Shown in pieces: positions 17,291 through 28,698 of a stretch of 64,000 nt of DNA (position 1 is the first letter of the stretch; each line of letters opens with the position of its first letter). The stretch is taken from assembly GCF_016545825.1 (NCBI RefSeq), contig NC_052622.1, positions 10,049,001-10,113,000 of the forward strand, written 5' to 3'. Made by a program: the position numbers and the translations under genes. The notes below the pieces were generated by a model. It was not told the DNA's origin. It made no database searches and saw only the letters and a program-made list of their open reading frames with translations. The DNA is from Eucalyptus grandis. Taxonomy: Eukaryota > Streptophyta > Magnoliopsida > Myrtales > Myrtaceae.

Positions 17291-18845
17291 AGGCATCGAA
17301 GCAAAAAGATGAGGTCACACGTGACTCGCGTTGGCTATAAGCTAAAATGGGCTTTTCCTAATCATTGGTTATCGTAGAAATCACGCTTCAAATCACTATT
17401 TCTTGTCTAATCAAGCGATGTTCCTGTCTGACCAACTATCCTTAACTAAAATTGATTGACGTTCGACGGATAGGGTAATCGAAATCAGGGTTGGACAATT
17501 AACCCCCATCGGGCTATGTGGAGGAGTGTAAAAGGGGTCTAAAGTTCAAAGCTATCATGGGATATCATTTGTTTTCTTTTTCATCTTTCATTCGTGTCAA
17601 ATAACCAAGAAGGATTAGGGTTTAGAAGTGTCTCGGTTGATTTGCTGCGAAAAGGGAAGAATTCAAATAATTGAAAATAAAGAATTACTAGGAAAGCCAT
17701 AACTGTGCACAGTAAGTCGTGCTAATTTCACTCTGAATAATCGGCTAATTATGATCATGATCATGAATTATAAAGTGTTGAGAATCATGTAATTAATTCG
17801 CAATCCATGTGCACATCATGTCTTCACAACTTCTTATCTATAATTGATCCAGACCGAGATCTATATGACATAGATGATTTCATACATGGAAGTTCAAGGG
17901 AGAAGTAAAACATATTTCATTTCAAGAGTATTCTTCAAGACAACTAATGATGTATACCTAGCAAGGCACGTGCGAATAAAATATTTTCGTCCATTGTGTG
18001 TACAGAACGAAAAAGAGGGTTAACATAATTAGGTGAGATACGATAGATTTAGGTCTCTTTCTCTTCCTAATGTTTTGAAAAAATAATCAAGGGGATTGAG
18101 ACTTGCTCGGGACAACATAAGAAAAATACTACGAAACCCTCGTGTAGGTGATGTATCGCTAGCATATGGGCTTAACGATCATGTGATAATTTCTTAGCAG
18201 TTAGGCTCTCGTGTACCGGCTGCTTGCTTCAAGCATAGAATATGAAGGGCGAATAAGTGGGTTTTTCGCTTGTGAGGACCGCTCGCTTTTGGAGTTAGCA
18301 AGAAAGGCGCTTTTCTTTATTATAGGGTGTCTTAGGGTTCTGATTCCGACCCACTTTAGCTTGTCCTTGAGACCAAGGCACAGGCTCTAGGGTTTGATTC
18401 TTGCAAGCTGGTGCCCGCCGGAGAATGGTTTTCGACCATGAGGCAGACAATATAATAAGGACCGAAGGAATTGAGTGTGGCTTGGCGTAGCGAGTCATGT
18501 AGTGCACCGGGTCATGTTAGAATTTGGATAACGTCTGCTTTACCCTCGGAATCCCACGAATTGGGGGTTCTCAAGCAAGAACGAAACGTGACATGGAAGA
18601 GATGGGAGGAGTAGCCACACATGCCATGGCTTGACGAAAATGCCTCTTGCTTGGGCATGATATCATGGACTTTCCGATATGGTAGACTCAAGTGTGAATC
18701 AGAAAAACTAATTCCGGGATATTACTTAATTGTTTTACTAATCTATTTAATCATGCGATCAGTAAAACATCAGAGGCGGGGATATCAGGAAGGGGGACCA
18801 ATCTCAAATTTTATGTGAGCTTATCAAGAATTATCCTGAATTTTT
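14773..18845. other. Intergenic DNA, no gene seen
   Basis: Mixed-composition DNA without a coding region I can support; the longest open frames are short and show no family features. A (GA)n microsatellite lies at 17254-17284. ATGGTTGAGCCACCGA occurs twice, near 16923 and 17005, about 82 bp apart. Confidence 0.6.
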
Positions 18846-19630
18846 GGAAAAATTATCCAAAAAGTTTTAAATCTATTGCATTTTTGTTAATTTAGTCATC
18901 AATCTTTTAATTTTGTCAATTAAATCATCAACATTTTCACGTTTTGCCAATTGAGTCCATCCAAATAATTTTGATTGAAAATGATTGAAATCTATGACAG
19001 TCCAGTTAACAGTAGTCATCCTACACTGACGTGGACAATTGTCAATGACCTCAAGGGTTAGTGAACCCCCTGCCGACCCCTAAGCAAGGGCTTCATAGCC
19101 CTCATTGGATCTGGTAAGGGCTCACAAGCCCTCACTTTGGCCAGCGAGGGGTGGCAAAGTGAGGGTATGGTGGCCCTTGTTGTAGCCCACGAGGGCTCGT
19201 GACGCCCTCATCGGTCTTAGCAAGGGGCTACAACCCTTTGCCTATTGCTGGCAAGGGCTTTGCGAACCTTGGTCAGTGGTCAAGGAGTTTGTTGGCTCTC
19301 AACTAGTGTCTATCGGTCCCGTTGGCCCTTTGACCCAAAAAAGGAAAAAAAAAATAATAAAGTATTTAGAAAATAATAATAAGAAATTCAAAAAGAAAAG
19401 AAAATTAAAAAATTAAAATATTCTTAAAATTATCTACATCAGTGCTGGCCATGTTATAATTGTGCCACATAGGACAATTAGCATTTACGTTGGCCATTTT
19501 CGGCTAATTAATCGAATAAACTCAATTCGCAAAATTTGAAAAGGTTTATAACTCAATTGATGAAATTAAAATGTTTAAAATTAAACTGGCAAAAATATAA
19601 TATGTTTAGGATTTTTTGGATAATTTTTCC
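18846..19630. mobile_element. Inverted-repeat DNA element with ~30-bp internal repeats
   Basis: The left end GGAAAAATTATCCAAAAAGT and the complement of the right end GGAAAAATTATCCAAAAAAT match. Similarity continues about 200 bp inward on both sides through text resembling TTTTGCCAATTGAGT. The flanks TGAATTTTT and TGAACTTTC agree at 7 of 9 positions, suggesting a decayed 9-bp target duplication, as in Mutator-like elements. The core (about 19084-19290) contains degenerate ~30-bp units around GCAAGGGCTT-AGCCCTCA. There is no transposase. The larger element at 51014-54096 shares these ends. Confidence 0.65.
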
Positions 19631-21350
19631 TTGAACTTTCGGTGACCAAGAGGCAGGAGGGGGGCGATGATCCCCGACAATGTCATGTCACTACCTTCTT
19701 ATATCTTTCATATATAAAATGTATGGTTTAGTCTAAGAATCGAGAAATCACATATTTTGCAGAGTGGAGGACGCTTGCACTCGCAACTTGTACTTTCGAA
19801 TAGGAAGCAATTCACATGATGAGCAGCGAGTTCACTTTATTAATGTAAATGTGATTAATCGATTACATTCTAACAAATAGTTGGCATGCAACGTGGACAG
19901 ACCAAATTCCGTTATGTGACGTATCAACTTCGTTGGCACTGGGAAATTGCACCCTTTCAGCTTTCGCTTTGGAGAAAGTAACAACCAAAGATGATGGTAA
20001 CTATTATGATAGCTTCACTTTAAGTTCACACTCGCCATCAGCCCATCGTAATAATTGCCTACAAGTGGTTGCACAAAATTTACACGCACACATTTTATAT
20101 TATATCTTATCATATCATATCATATTATATTATATTATATTATATGATTTAACTTTCTAGAAGTAAGTTGGTGGCGAATGTTTGTGAATATATTGGTAAT
20201 TTGGCTGATTTTGTCAGATCTCCAGTTTGGTGCCCATAACAAACTTGATGGCTGCCTCCGGCTGAACGAGTTTGGTTTAGGGTTTAGAAATTAGGTCAAA
20301 CGAACTTACTCAATTTTACACGTGCTGGAGACAAATGGTTTTGTTTGACAACGTATGCATACGAGGGTAATTTAGGTCACGAAAATTCCTAACTGATTCA
20401 CGCCCAAATTTGCTTCAATTGCAGAGTTGACAAACGGTAGGTGAAATTGGTTTCGAAAGGTTGGATCTTTTTCCCAACTAATCTGCTTGCGATGTGAAAC
20501 TGGACACTCGTCTTCTCGATGGTTTACCGAAATGGAACTTAAGGGTTGATTCAAAACTTAGAGAACACCTGTACCACTAGGGCGGAGGAGGAACAGGGCC
20601 GAATGCTCAAGGTGAAATGAATTCGTCGACCCTACAACAAAGCCCCGGACACTTACCCCTGGAATTTGGTGGGGTTGAGGGGACGACGGCCTGTCCATTT
20701 GCACATGTTCTCATGTCGATGTAAATATGCTTCCAAACGGGTTTTTTTTTTTATTATATTATTGTTATCAACTAGTTCTACAATCCACACGGGATTTGGA
20801 TAATGAATGGCGCTGGTAGAAGCAAGGCATATACGGATTGGAGCAATGGAGAATCTATGTGCTTCCAAACGCATTACGGTCCAAATGCAAAGTCCCAAAA
20901 CATTTGTGCCTTAATGGCATTGACTTCTTCACAAGTCCCCACATTTCAAAACTACGTAGTTGCACTTCCAATCCTCCCCCAAAACACTCCAGTCTTGACA
21001 AGGTACGCGGTTGGCCAAGCTAGAACAACCCAAATTCAAACCCCTCTCTCTACTCCCAACGAAAGTATCCCATTTGACTCAACCAATTCCTCCTTTTCGG
21101 TGGTTCAACCCACTCCATAATCCCCTCCCCCTAACTCCATATCAAATTCAAAAATCAAACCCTAAAAATCCCAAAAACCCTCACTGTTGCCAAGAACGAG
21201 AAAAGTCCACTCGCAAAACAATCCACAGAATCCAAATTGGGTGGAGGATTATCCATCCAAGCTAACCCCCAAATCCAATCCCGAACCTCTCCCCTCCTTT
21301 CTCACTAACCATCTCTCCAACAGTCCCCCTAAAATATAACCTTAAAAAAC
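19631..21350. other. Intergenic DNA, no gene seen
   Basis: No supported gene. An AT-rich simple repeat (TATCATATTATAT type) spans roughly 20095-20146. From about 20940 onward the sequence becomes C-rich with short open frames that show no domain, consistent with the upstream region of the kinase gene. Confidence 0.55.
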
Positions 21351-21366
21351 CCTCTCGACGTTGCGT

Positions 21367-21573
21367 ACGTGGGTCACCCCCGGTTGCACGCTCCCTCTCC
21401 CTAGCCACTACCGTCCAAGCTGGCAGCAGCCAGCCAAATCCCGCCACCTGGCCAACCCTCACGTCTAAGGGATTGTCAACCCTTCCCAAGCTCCACTGGA
21501 CTGGCTGACCGGCCTTTGAAATTTCCCACCTTTTTCTCTTTCCCCTTTCCCTTTTCGACTCCCCCTATATAAA
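21367..21573 (+). promoter_or_regulatory. Kinase gene promoter: ABRE-like core and TATA box
   Basis: TATATAAA lies at 21566-21573, about 100 bp before the ATG, with a C-rich leader between. ACGTGG (the ABRE core seen in ABA-responsive promoters) lies at 21367-21372. The TATA call is strong by position. ABA responsiveness is inferred from the motif and from the known behaviour of the MAPKKK17/18 family. Confidence 0.6.
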
Positions 21574-21674
21574 GTAAGCCCCCACGCTCGCCAAGCAACA
21601 CACTCCATCGCACACCCAACGCACGTACCCAACCAGAGCCAAAAGCTCCCCCCTTTACGGCTCCCGCCGCGCCG

Positions 21675-22922
21675 ATGGACTGGACCAGGGGCCGCGCCGT
21701 CGGCCGCGGGGCCTCCGCCACCGTGTCGGTCGCGACCTGCCGCCGCTCCGGCGACGTCTTCGCCGTGAAGTCGGCCGAGCTGGTTCGGTCCGAGTTGTTG
21801 CGGAGAGAGCAGCGGACCCTGTCCTCCCTGAGCTCACCGAGGATAGTCGGCTACAGGGGGTGCGAGATCACGAGCGAAGACAGCAGGATCATGTTCAACA
21901 TCTTCCTGGACTATCTGCCGAGAGGAAGCCTCGCGGATCAGATCAGGAGCCACGGAGGCAAGCTGGACGAACCGGCGATTCGTGCCTACACGAGCCAAAT
22001 TCTGGAGGGGCTGGACTACTTGCACTCCCGGGGCATCGCGCATTGCGACATCAAGAGCGCCAACGTCCTGATCGGCGACGACGGCGCCGCGAAGATCGCC
22101 GACTTCGGGTGCGCGAAGCGGGTCGGCCCGGCGGGGGCGGCTGCGACGGCGGCGGCGGGGATCGGGGGCACGCCGATGTTCATGGCGCCGGAGGCGGCGC
22201 GGGGAGAGGAGCAGGGGCTCGCCGGCGACGCGTGGGCGGTCGGGTGCACGGTCGTCGAGATGGCCACCGGGAAGTCCCCGTGGCAGGCCGGCGCGGCCGC
22301 GGGTGCAGACGACCCGGTGTCGGTGCTCTACAGGATCGCGTGTTCCGGGGAGTCACCGGCGATTCCGGGGTGCCTCTCCGCGGAAGCAAGGGATTTCGTG
22401 AGCAAGTGTCTAAGGAGAGACCCGAGGGAGAGGTGGACGGTGGGTCAACTTCTCGAGCACCCATTCCTCGAGAGCAACAAACTGGGCTCGAGCCAAGCCG
22501 AGCAGACCAACACGAAGTCGCCCACGAGCGTTCTGGATCAAGAATTCTGGGACGCCATGGACGAGGCAGAGTCGGAAGCCGCCACGACGGGAGGCGAACG
22601 AATCGAGTCGGCCCTCGACAGGATCAGGACGCTGTCGTTCCGGGAGGGACGACCCTGCCGGCCGTGCGACGAGGGCTGGATCACAGTCAGAGATGGTGGG
22701 TCGGACGCGGCTTCATCTTCTTCATCGTCATCTTCTTGGCGTTCTTCGTGGGTCGGCGACGAGATGGACGACGCGAGTGCCGTCGGTGGTGAGAGGTGGG
22801 TGGGCCTGCCGCAGGGTGGGAATTCATGTGAATGCGGAGAAAAGTGCGCTGTCATTCGGATTAGCCTCGATTTGCAGAGACACGAGTGTAGATTTCCCGA
22901 ATTGATGTCGAGATTTTCGTGA
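21675..22922 (+). CDS. MAPKKK17/18-type serine/threonine protein kinase
   Basis: This is an intronless 415-residue kinase of the MEKK-like MAPKKK13-21 group, whose MAPKKK17/18 members act in ABA signalling by phosphorylating a MAPKK. Features in order: opening MDWTRGRAVGRGASATVSVA with the glycine-rich loop at 10-17; ATP-binding Lys32 in FAVKSAEL; catalytic loop HCDIKSAN with Asp125, Lys127 and Asn130; DFG at 143-145; GTPMFMAPEAARGE with APE at 171-173; and DAWAVGCTVVEM in subdomain IX. The kinase domain ends near residue 265 (HPFLES). The tail is acidic and Ser-rich with no recognised domain. The ATG at 21675 is the first in frame after the TATA box, and its MDWTRG start matches the family. 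GC content is far higher than in surrounding DNA, as is common for intronless plant kinases. Confidence 0.95.
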   Translation: MDWTRGRAVGRGASATVSVATCRRSGDVFAVKSAELVRSELLRREQRTLSSLSSPRIVGYRGCEITSEDSRIMFNIFLDYLPRGSLADQIRSHGGKLDEPAIRAYTSQILEGLDYLHSRGIAHCDIKSANVLIGDDGAAKIADFGCAKRVGPAGAAATAAAGIGGTPMFMAPEAARGEEQGLAGDAWAVGCTVVEMATGKSPWQAGAAAGADDPVSVLYRIACSGESPAIPGCLSAEARDFVSKCLRRDPRERWTVGQLLEHPFLESNKLGSSQAEQTNTKSPTSVLDQEFWDAMDEAESEAATTGGERIESALDRIRTLSFREGRPCRPCDEGWITVRDGGSDAASSSSSSSSWRSSWVGDEMDDASAVGGERWVGLPQGGNSCECGEKCAVIRISLDLQRHECRFPELMSRFS

Positions 22923-22931
22923 AAATGACTG

Positions 22932-22952
22932 CTCTCTCTCTCTCTCTCTCTC
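22932..22952 (+). repeat. (CT)n microsatellite in the kinase 3' UTR
   Basis: An uninterrupted CT run begins about ten bases after the kinase stop codon. Confidence 0.9.
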
Positions 22953-25003
22953 ATCGCATTTGCTTCTTTTTGGCGGTGAACTGAGCTTTGAGCTGGATCG
23001 ATTCTTTTCCAATGGCGGACGTGAAAAGCGCTTTGTCCTCTCTCGCCAGTACCTAGTGTACTCTCAAGAACTGAAGGGTCATCTTCGACTTCGAGATCCC
23101 CTCCTCGTCTCTGTTTTTCAGTGGATCCCGCCGAAATGTACTTAATCGCGTGGACCGCAAAATGCAACTAAATCTTATACAAACCTTAAAGCTAAACGAT
23201 CGACTCTTGTTGATACATACACTTGCCCTTACACTAAGTTCGGATTAGTGATCAAACGTCCTCAGTGCTCATCTCGGGTGGCAATTATAGCATGGTGAGA
23301 CAAGTCGAGTCGCATGGCGCTTCGAAACTTGTTTTGACTATGCTAGTGATAGGTTATGTCCATGGGTAAAATTCTAGGTGGGCCATGTCCAACAACTCGC
23401 TATTTTAACTGGATCGCTCGCTCCCCTCCTCAAGCCCTCTCGGATTTGTTATGCTCTGAAGCTGTCTTTTTCGGGTTCTTCACTTTTGTCTCGATGAAAT
23501 GAAAGAAACCCGACACCGACCGACCAAAATAGCATTCATTTCGTTAAGGAAATGTCCCTAAGTGCTCGTGAATCTTTTCATTCCAATGCCCTAAAACAGG
23601 AGAGGGACAATTGGCTGCCGACTGAATTATGCATCCTCCTTGGTCCGCTACGAGGTTAATTCTGCAATTCGGTCGGGTCTCAAAAACGTCGGCCAAGTTC
23701 TGTTGCTCCCTCCATAAGACATCAATAAATTATCAGCCTAGTAGTACTTGCTTAGGATGGCCTCCTATCCGCGTGCCAAATGCTAGCTGTAGGTTTGGTG
23801 GGAAGTTGAACAGCATGCGTCCAACCACATACCGACGCCCTTTAGCCTCCGAAATTAAAATCTTGGTCCGGAGTAATTGAATGGGTCGGTTCGGGCTCGT
23901 ACTGCTCGGGTCCGAGTCAAACAGGGTCTCGGCCATTTATTTGAATTAATTTAATTGGGTTGGCATACGTACGCTCAGATGATCTACACTTGATCTTGAT
24001 CGACCAACATGCTTCGAGGTACGAGCGATGCCAGGTTGGTTTGCTTCAACGGACCGTTCGCTCACATGCTGCTGCAATAATTTTTTTTTTTTTTCCCATA
24101 GAAGAAATGAAGGAAACTCGAAATGCCTGGCGTTTCGTATTGTTGCGTTATACTTAGAATTTTCTCCATGGAATATAAGGAGAATGGGGTTTGAGGACGG
24201 CACTGGTATTTCGGGCTGAACAAGAACATAGGAGCGATGCGGAGTAATCTCTAGGCAGTCCTTCACGACTAACAAGTCCAAAGGCTTGGCTAGTTGGCCC
24301 GGCCCAATTCGACATCAATGAACAATTCACAATGCTTTTCTTGTCAAAAGCAAGAAAAAGAAAGAAAGAAAGATAGAAAGCACTTGTGTACAATAGATTC
24401 TTCAGATTATATATTTGTCGGGCCAAGTTTATTTTTTCTTTGGCTGGACCGGAGAGGCAGACTTAATATGTTCAAAAATTCGATCCAAAATATCTCCAAT
24501 ATCTTATATCAATCGAGAGCTCCTCATGCTGACTCCAATCGATTGCATCTGAGTGATAAAACTCATGTTAAGACGATCGGACAAGATAGCTCGCATCGTT
24601 TTAGTTTGGAAGGCAGAATTTTCTTTTCCAAAGCAAGATTTTGTGTGAAAATTTCTCACACTATAGCGTCACTAGTAAATCGCTTATAAGATATGCCTAC
24701 TAATAAGCCGTCAAATATACCGGCAAATAATTTAAGATCAACCCTAAGGCTTATGCCATAGTTTATGCATAACTAATATCGGAATTTCATCATTTAATCT
24801 AATTAATTACTTCAACAACAATAGTAAAAAGCAAAAAAGAAGAAGGGTTTTCCATTGGAACTAACATGGATCACGTTTCAATTAGCTTATGTACCCCAGG
24901 CCCAACATTGAATGTCCCAGCAGCCTTACAAAATGTCAAACTAGATTAATGGTCAATCAACATTCCGAGTCGTACGACGTCATCTAGAAAAAAAAAAAAA
25001 AAG
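22953..25003. other. Intergenic DNA between convergent kinase and anion-channel genes
   Basis: The kinase gene (+) and the channel gene (-) converge here. No coding region with recognisable features was found. A T-run lies near 24080 and an A-run near 24987; neither has flanking direct repeats. Confidence 0.6.
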
Positions 25004-27185
25004 TCAAGGCATCGTGCTGAAGATGTCGTCGTTCGGCGGCTTAGCTGATAAGAGCACGTTCGTGTTGGCGGCGGTGAGGACCATGAGCAAGAGAGAGACG
25101 AGGACGGAGAGCGTGGACAAGACGAGCATGAGCCCGTGGGCGAACCCGCCCTTCACCTCCCGCGCATACTCCACCGACGCCAAGGCCAGCGCCGTCAGCG
25201 GGAACGAGTACGCCCACCACGCGACGTCGTACTTCCTCATCGACTTCTTGAACAGCATCGGCCTCGTCATCTGCGCGATAAATTCACAAATTTTCCATTA
25301 ATCGCACTGTGTCGATGAAAGTAATGTTGCGAACATTTTACCATGACACCTAACTAGCATTTGCTCCCGATTAAATTACGGTTTGCTAAGTTAAGGGAGG
25401 GACAAAAGGTAGAGAAGAGACTAGGGCGTCGAAATTAGTTGAAAGTAGGCGCGAAAAGGACCAAATATTTAATTAGATCGAGATTTGCCTAATCTAATTT
25501 CTAAAGGCTTTGGCCAATCACCATCGAGACTAATGAGGAGGCAAGTGAACTTTTCTTGGACCCCTTCACATTAGTGGAGTGACACCAGAGTGATTAGTCT
25601 TGGTAAAAAGCCAAATCAAATCTCCACATGTTGTGCATGTGCGTTAACAAGCATATTTGAGGATCCATTTATGCGAAAGAAAACTATTCTTTAGAAGTTA
25701 TTTTTTGACATTCCAGTATTTGGATGATGAAAAAATGATCAATATATGAAAATCATTTTTCATGAACTAAAAACAACAAATTTGAATGGGAGAAAAAGAC
25801 TTTCTCTGTTTTACAAAAAAGTATTTTCTCTAAAGTGCCAAATAGATAAAAATTAACCATTTTCCTTAAAAATAATTTTCATGAAAAATAACTTTCTTTA
25901 TCATATTATATAGTTTTCAACAAAGCAAACGCACTCCTAGTCACATTATTACTACGTAGGATCGCTCTATTTTTATGCGTCGTCTAAAAAGATTTCCCTT
26001 TTTAGTATTTTGATGGATTCCTACCGTATATGTAAGCTTTACACGGACTACGTACGAGGGAAGACAACCTACTTAGAAAGTAATATGATTGGCCAAAATC
26101 CGCTGGAGGAAACCGACAAGAAGATCTAGTCAGCCTCATTGTAGTTAGAATTTTCAAGGTTTTCGGCATCACCATGAGAAGATGATGCGATCACATTGGT
26201 TCTGTTTCCTCGCAACTGGCGATAGATATTCATTCTATACTTATGACTGTCTGTAGACCTTAGCCAAAGGAAGTTGTTGAATTACCAGGGACGCGAAGAG
26301 GAAGAGTGACAGGAAGAAGAGCATCTTGGCCGAGTCGTCGAAGGTCCCGGAGATGGAATCCCAAGCGAGGCTCGCCATGCTCGGGGTTGCGATGAAGAGG
26401 AAGAAAACCGGCCGAAGGATCACCGGCAGGCCCTTGTTCCCTGCGAACCTTTGATAGAGCGTGACGAAGATCACCAGATAGTGCGTCATCCCTAGCGAGA
26501 ACATGCATATCGCGCTCTCCCTCCACCCCATTTGGGCCGCCGCCCTCGCCCCCACCAGGTTCCCGATCACCGACAGCTGACACGTCGGGTTCGCCACGGT
26601 CGATAGGAACCTCTTACCCTTCGTGAACCATTGCCCGTATATCTTGATGTCAAGCGCCACCACCGGTGCCACCAGGATCCACCAAAGGACATGGTACGGT
26701 GAGGTTTTCTGGGCGATGAAGGGGCATGATTGAAGGAGGAGGAGCCACGAGATCCACGGCGCAAACAAGTAGTTCACGCCGACGTGGTGCAAGAACTCGG
26801 ACTTCACCATCTCGAAGTGGAATAGGCACCTCAGGACGTATGCGAGGGACAGTAGCGCCAACGTGAACAAGGCCAACGACCACAGCAGCGTGAATGCTGT
26901 GGAGGGCATTACATGGAAGACACGGCGGATAAAACTGTGGGCATCGGCAGCCGGCTCGCCCAGGGTCCTCCACAGCAAGGCCTGGCTACACAACGACAGG
27001 CTTATCCTGAAGTAACCCGCGTGGATTTTGGAAAGGAACGGCTTTAGAGAGCGCTCGATTATCTTTAGAGGCAACAAACAATTCTGTTGCGGCGACATTT
27101 GATTTGTGATGATGGCCGCCTCAAGCATGAGCTCGATAACGTGGGATCCATCAACTGCAGACATGGAATTCGATTCGAAAGCCAA
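25004..27185 (-). CDS. S-type anion channel, SLAC1-homologue (SLAH1/SLAH4-like)
   Basis: This encodes a plasma-membrane slow anion channel of the SLAC/SLAH (tellurite-resistance/dicarboxylate transporter fold) family with about ten membrane helices. Exon 1 is 27185-26286 and exon 2 is 25270-25004. The donor follows ...LFLFASL (GTAATT) and the acceptor GCAG precedes MTRPMLFKKSM, with phase 0 kept. Total length is 388 residues, like short-tailed SLAH1/SLAH4 and unlike SLAC1 or SLAH3 with long cytosolic ends. Family blocks seen: HAGYFRISLSLCSQALLW, FFxHVGVNYLFAPW-like text (residues about 130-145), GNLVGARAAAQMGW, FSLGMTHYLVIFVTLYQR, and AWWAYSFPLTALALASVEYA in exon 2. The start could also be Met8. 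Short SLAH members are generally root/xylem-associated modulators; that role is inferred here. No lesions were seen. Confidence 0.95.
25661..25937. repeat. Probable MITE in the anion-channel intron
   Basis: The left end GGATCCATTTATGCGAAAGA and the complement of the right end AGGAGTGCGTTTGCTTTG are similar and face inward. The interior is AT-rich and self-complementary (ATTTTCATGAAAAATAA-type text on both halves). Target duplication is not clear, so the boundaries are approximate. Confidence 0.4.
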
Positions 27186-27269
27186 ACAATTACGGTGATA
27201 TTCAGCTGATCAGCCAAGTCATACACCCTGCTTCTTATCAGCATGTGCCGTGCCATCGCCCCCTTCATG

Positions 27270-27277
27270 TTTATATA
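27270..27277 (-). promoter_or_regulatory. TATA box of the anion-channel gene
   Basis: On the minus strand TATATAAA sits 85 bp upstream of the ATG at 27185, in CCCCCTATATAAACATG context. Position and sequence fit a core promoter. Confidence 0.65.
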
Positions 27278-27947
27278 GGGGGCGACACATCTTCTTGAGA
27301 AGAGAAAGATTAGGTACGTGCTTAAGAAAAAAGTTGATGAAGACAAAAGAGGCTCCTATCGGAATAAAGTCGAAATAAATGTTCCATTGTGAACGTGGGA
27401 TTTAGAGAGGCGGCTGATCTATACGTAGTTGGGAGCCAATTTGGACTTAAAATTCTCCGTTTGCTGATGAAACCTGACCTTATTTTGGAACTTTTAAACC
27501 CCTTTACAGCTGGCTGGCGAGGATAAGAGACCAACACCCCCACCCCCTCCCCCCCAAAACAAACAAAAAAAAAAAAAAAATCATGCACGGTGCGGCTTCT
27601 TTGAACGCACTGAGCTAAACATTCTTTTTTATAGCTCGTCAGAGATTGGAATGATGTTACATAGAGCAAGGAAGAACTCCTGGAAAATGAAGTAGGTGCA
27701 GCAGACCGGTATAGCAACAAAGAAAACGAAAACCTAAGCTGTATCATTTGCATCGCGCGTGCTCCAACTTGAGCATGAAAAAGGGGTACTACCGTACTAG
27801 GAAAGCGGATGTAAGCCACGACCCCAAGTGGCTTACGGGTCTGTTCTTTATGGAACTCATCTCTGTCAGTGAAAAGGACTGACAACAGAAAATCCGGGCA
27901 AGTTCACTGTATTTCCTAGTATAGAACCTTAAGGTTGCGTCTTCGGA

Positions 27948-28009
27948 ATTGGCCCTAGGTTTTTTTTTTTTTTTTGGGCAAAAGGTAAGATTATATTGGC
28001 CCTAGGTTT
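27948..28009 (-). repeat. Truncated retroposon end with A-tail and 15-bp target duplication
   Basis: ATTGGCCCTAGGTTT is found at 27948-27962 and 27995-28009. The insert on the minus strand is ATAATCTTACCTTTTGCCC followed by an A-run. This is the longest body of the poly(A) insertions in this window and looks like the 3' end of a SINE or LINE. Confidence 0.72.
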
Positions 28010-28427
28010 GTCTCCCCAAGAATGCAACTTGGATGTCACATCTATTTCTTTTTTTTTTTAAAAGTTGGCTTTCTTGATGTATTGGATTTGGAAAGACCGG
28101 GAGTAATGTGGCATCAATATTTTTTTCTATTAAGTAAATTCAATCGACATATCAGTAATTTTTAATAAATATCTATCTTAAAATAATTAGTTTCTAAACC
28201 ATTCATTTTTACTTGTTTTTTTTATGTGCTATCAACGCTCCATGATGTGTACTTGCATTGAAATTAATAATCATTTGAATGTCTGTCATCACGAACATCC
28301 TATATTTAGCTTGTTCCTTTTAGAAGTCACAATCACTATATGCCACTTGAGTGTGTGTGACAATGAATGCCACTCTGGATGGTGCAACTAAACGTAACAC
28401 AAACACATATGCATCAAATTAAATCAT

Positions 28428-28689
28428 GGGTAAAATACCACAAAAAAATTCAAATTTATGTCCATTATAACACCAATATCCCAAACTTTTTTAAAATTCT
28501 AAACTTACCCACTATCACCTAAATACCTTCAACCTTATCCTCTATTTCAATTCCTTCCAAAATATATACCTAAAAAAAATGGGATACTTATATCACAAAA
28601 GACAAGTTTAAGATTTTTCGTGATACAAAAAAAAGTTCGGATATTTATGTCATGATGGCCATAATTTGAAATTTTTTGTAGTATTAACC
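28428..28689. mobile_element. MITE with ~60-bp terminal inverted repeats
   Basis: The left arm GGGTAAAATACCACAAAAAA... and the complement of the right arm GGTTAATACTACAAAAAA... pair over roughly 60 bp, through ATTCAAATTTATGTCCAT versus TTTCAAATTATGGCCAT. The flanks TTAAATCAT (28419-28427) and TTAAATCTC (28690-28698) match at 7 of 9, consistent with a decayed 9-bp duplication. No coding capacity. Confidence 0.7.
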
Positions 28690-28698
28690 TTAAATCTC

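Noticed and set aside
21860..22792. 310-codon plus-strand frame overlapping the kinase gene
   Set aside because: Out-of-frame, Arg/Gly-rich translation caused by high GC content; the kinase frame has all the motifs.
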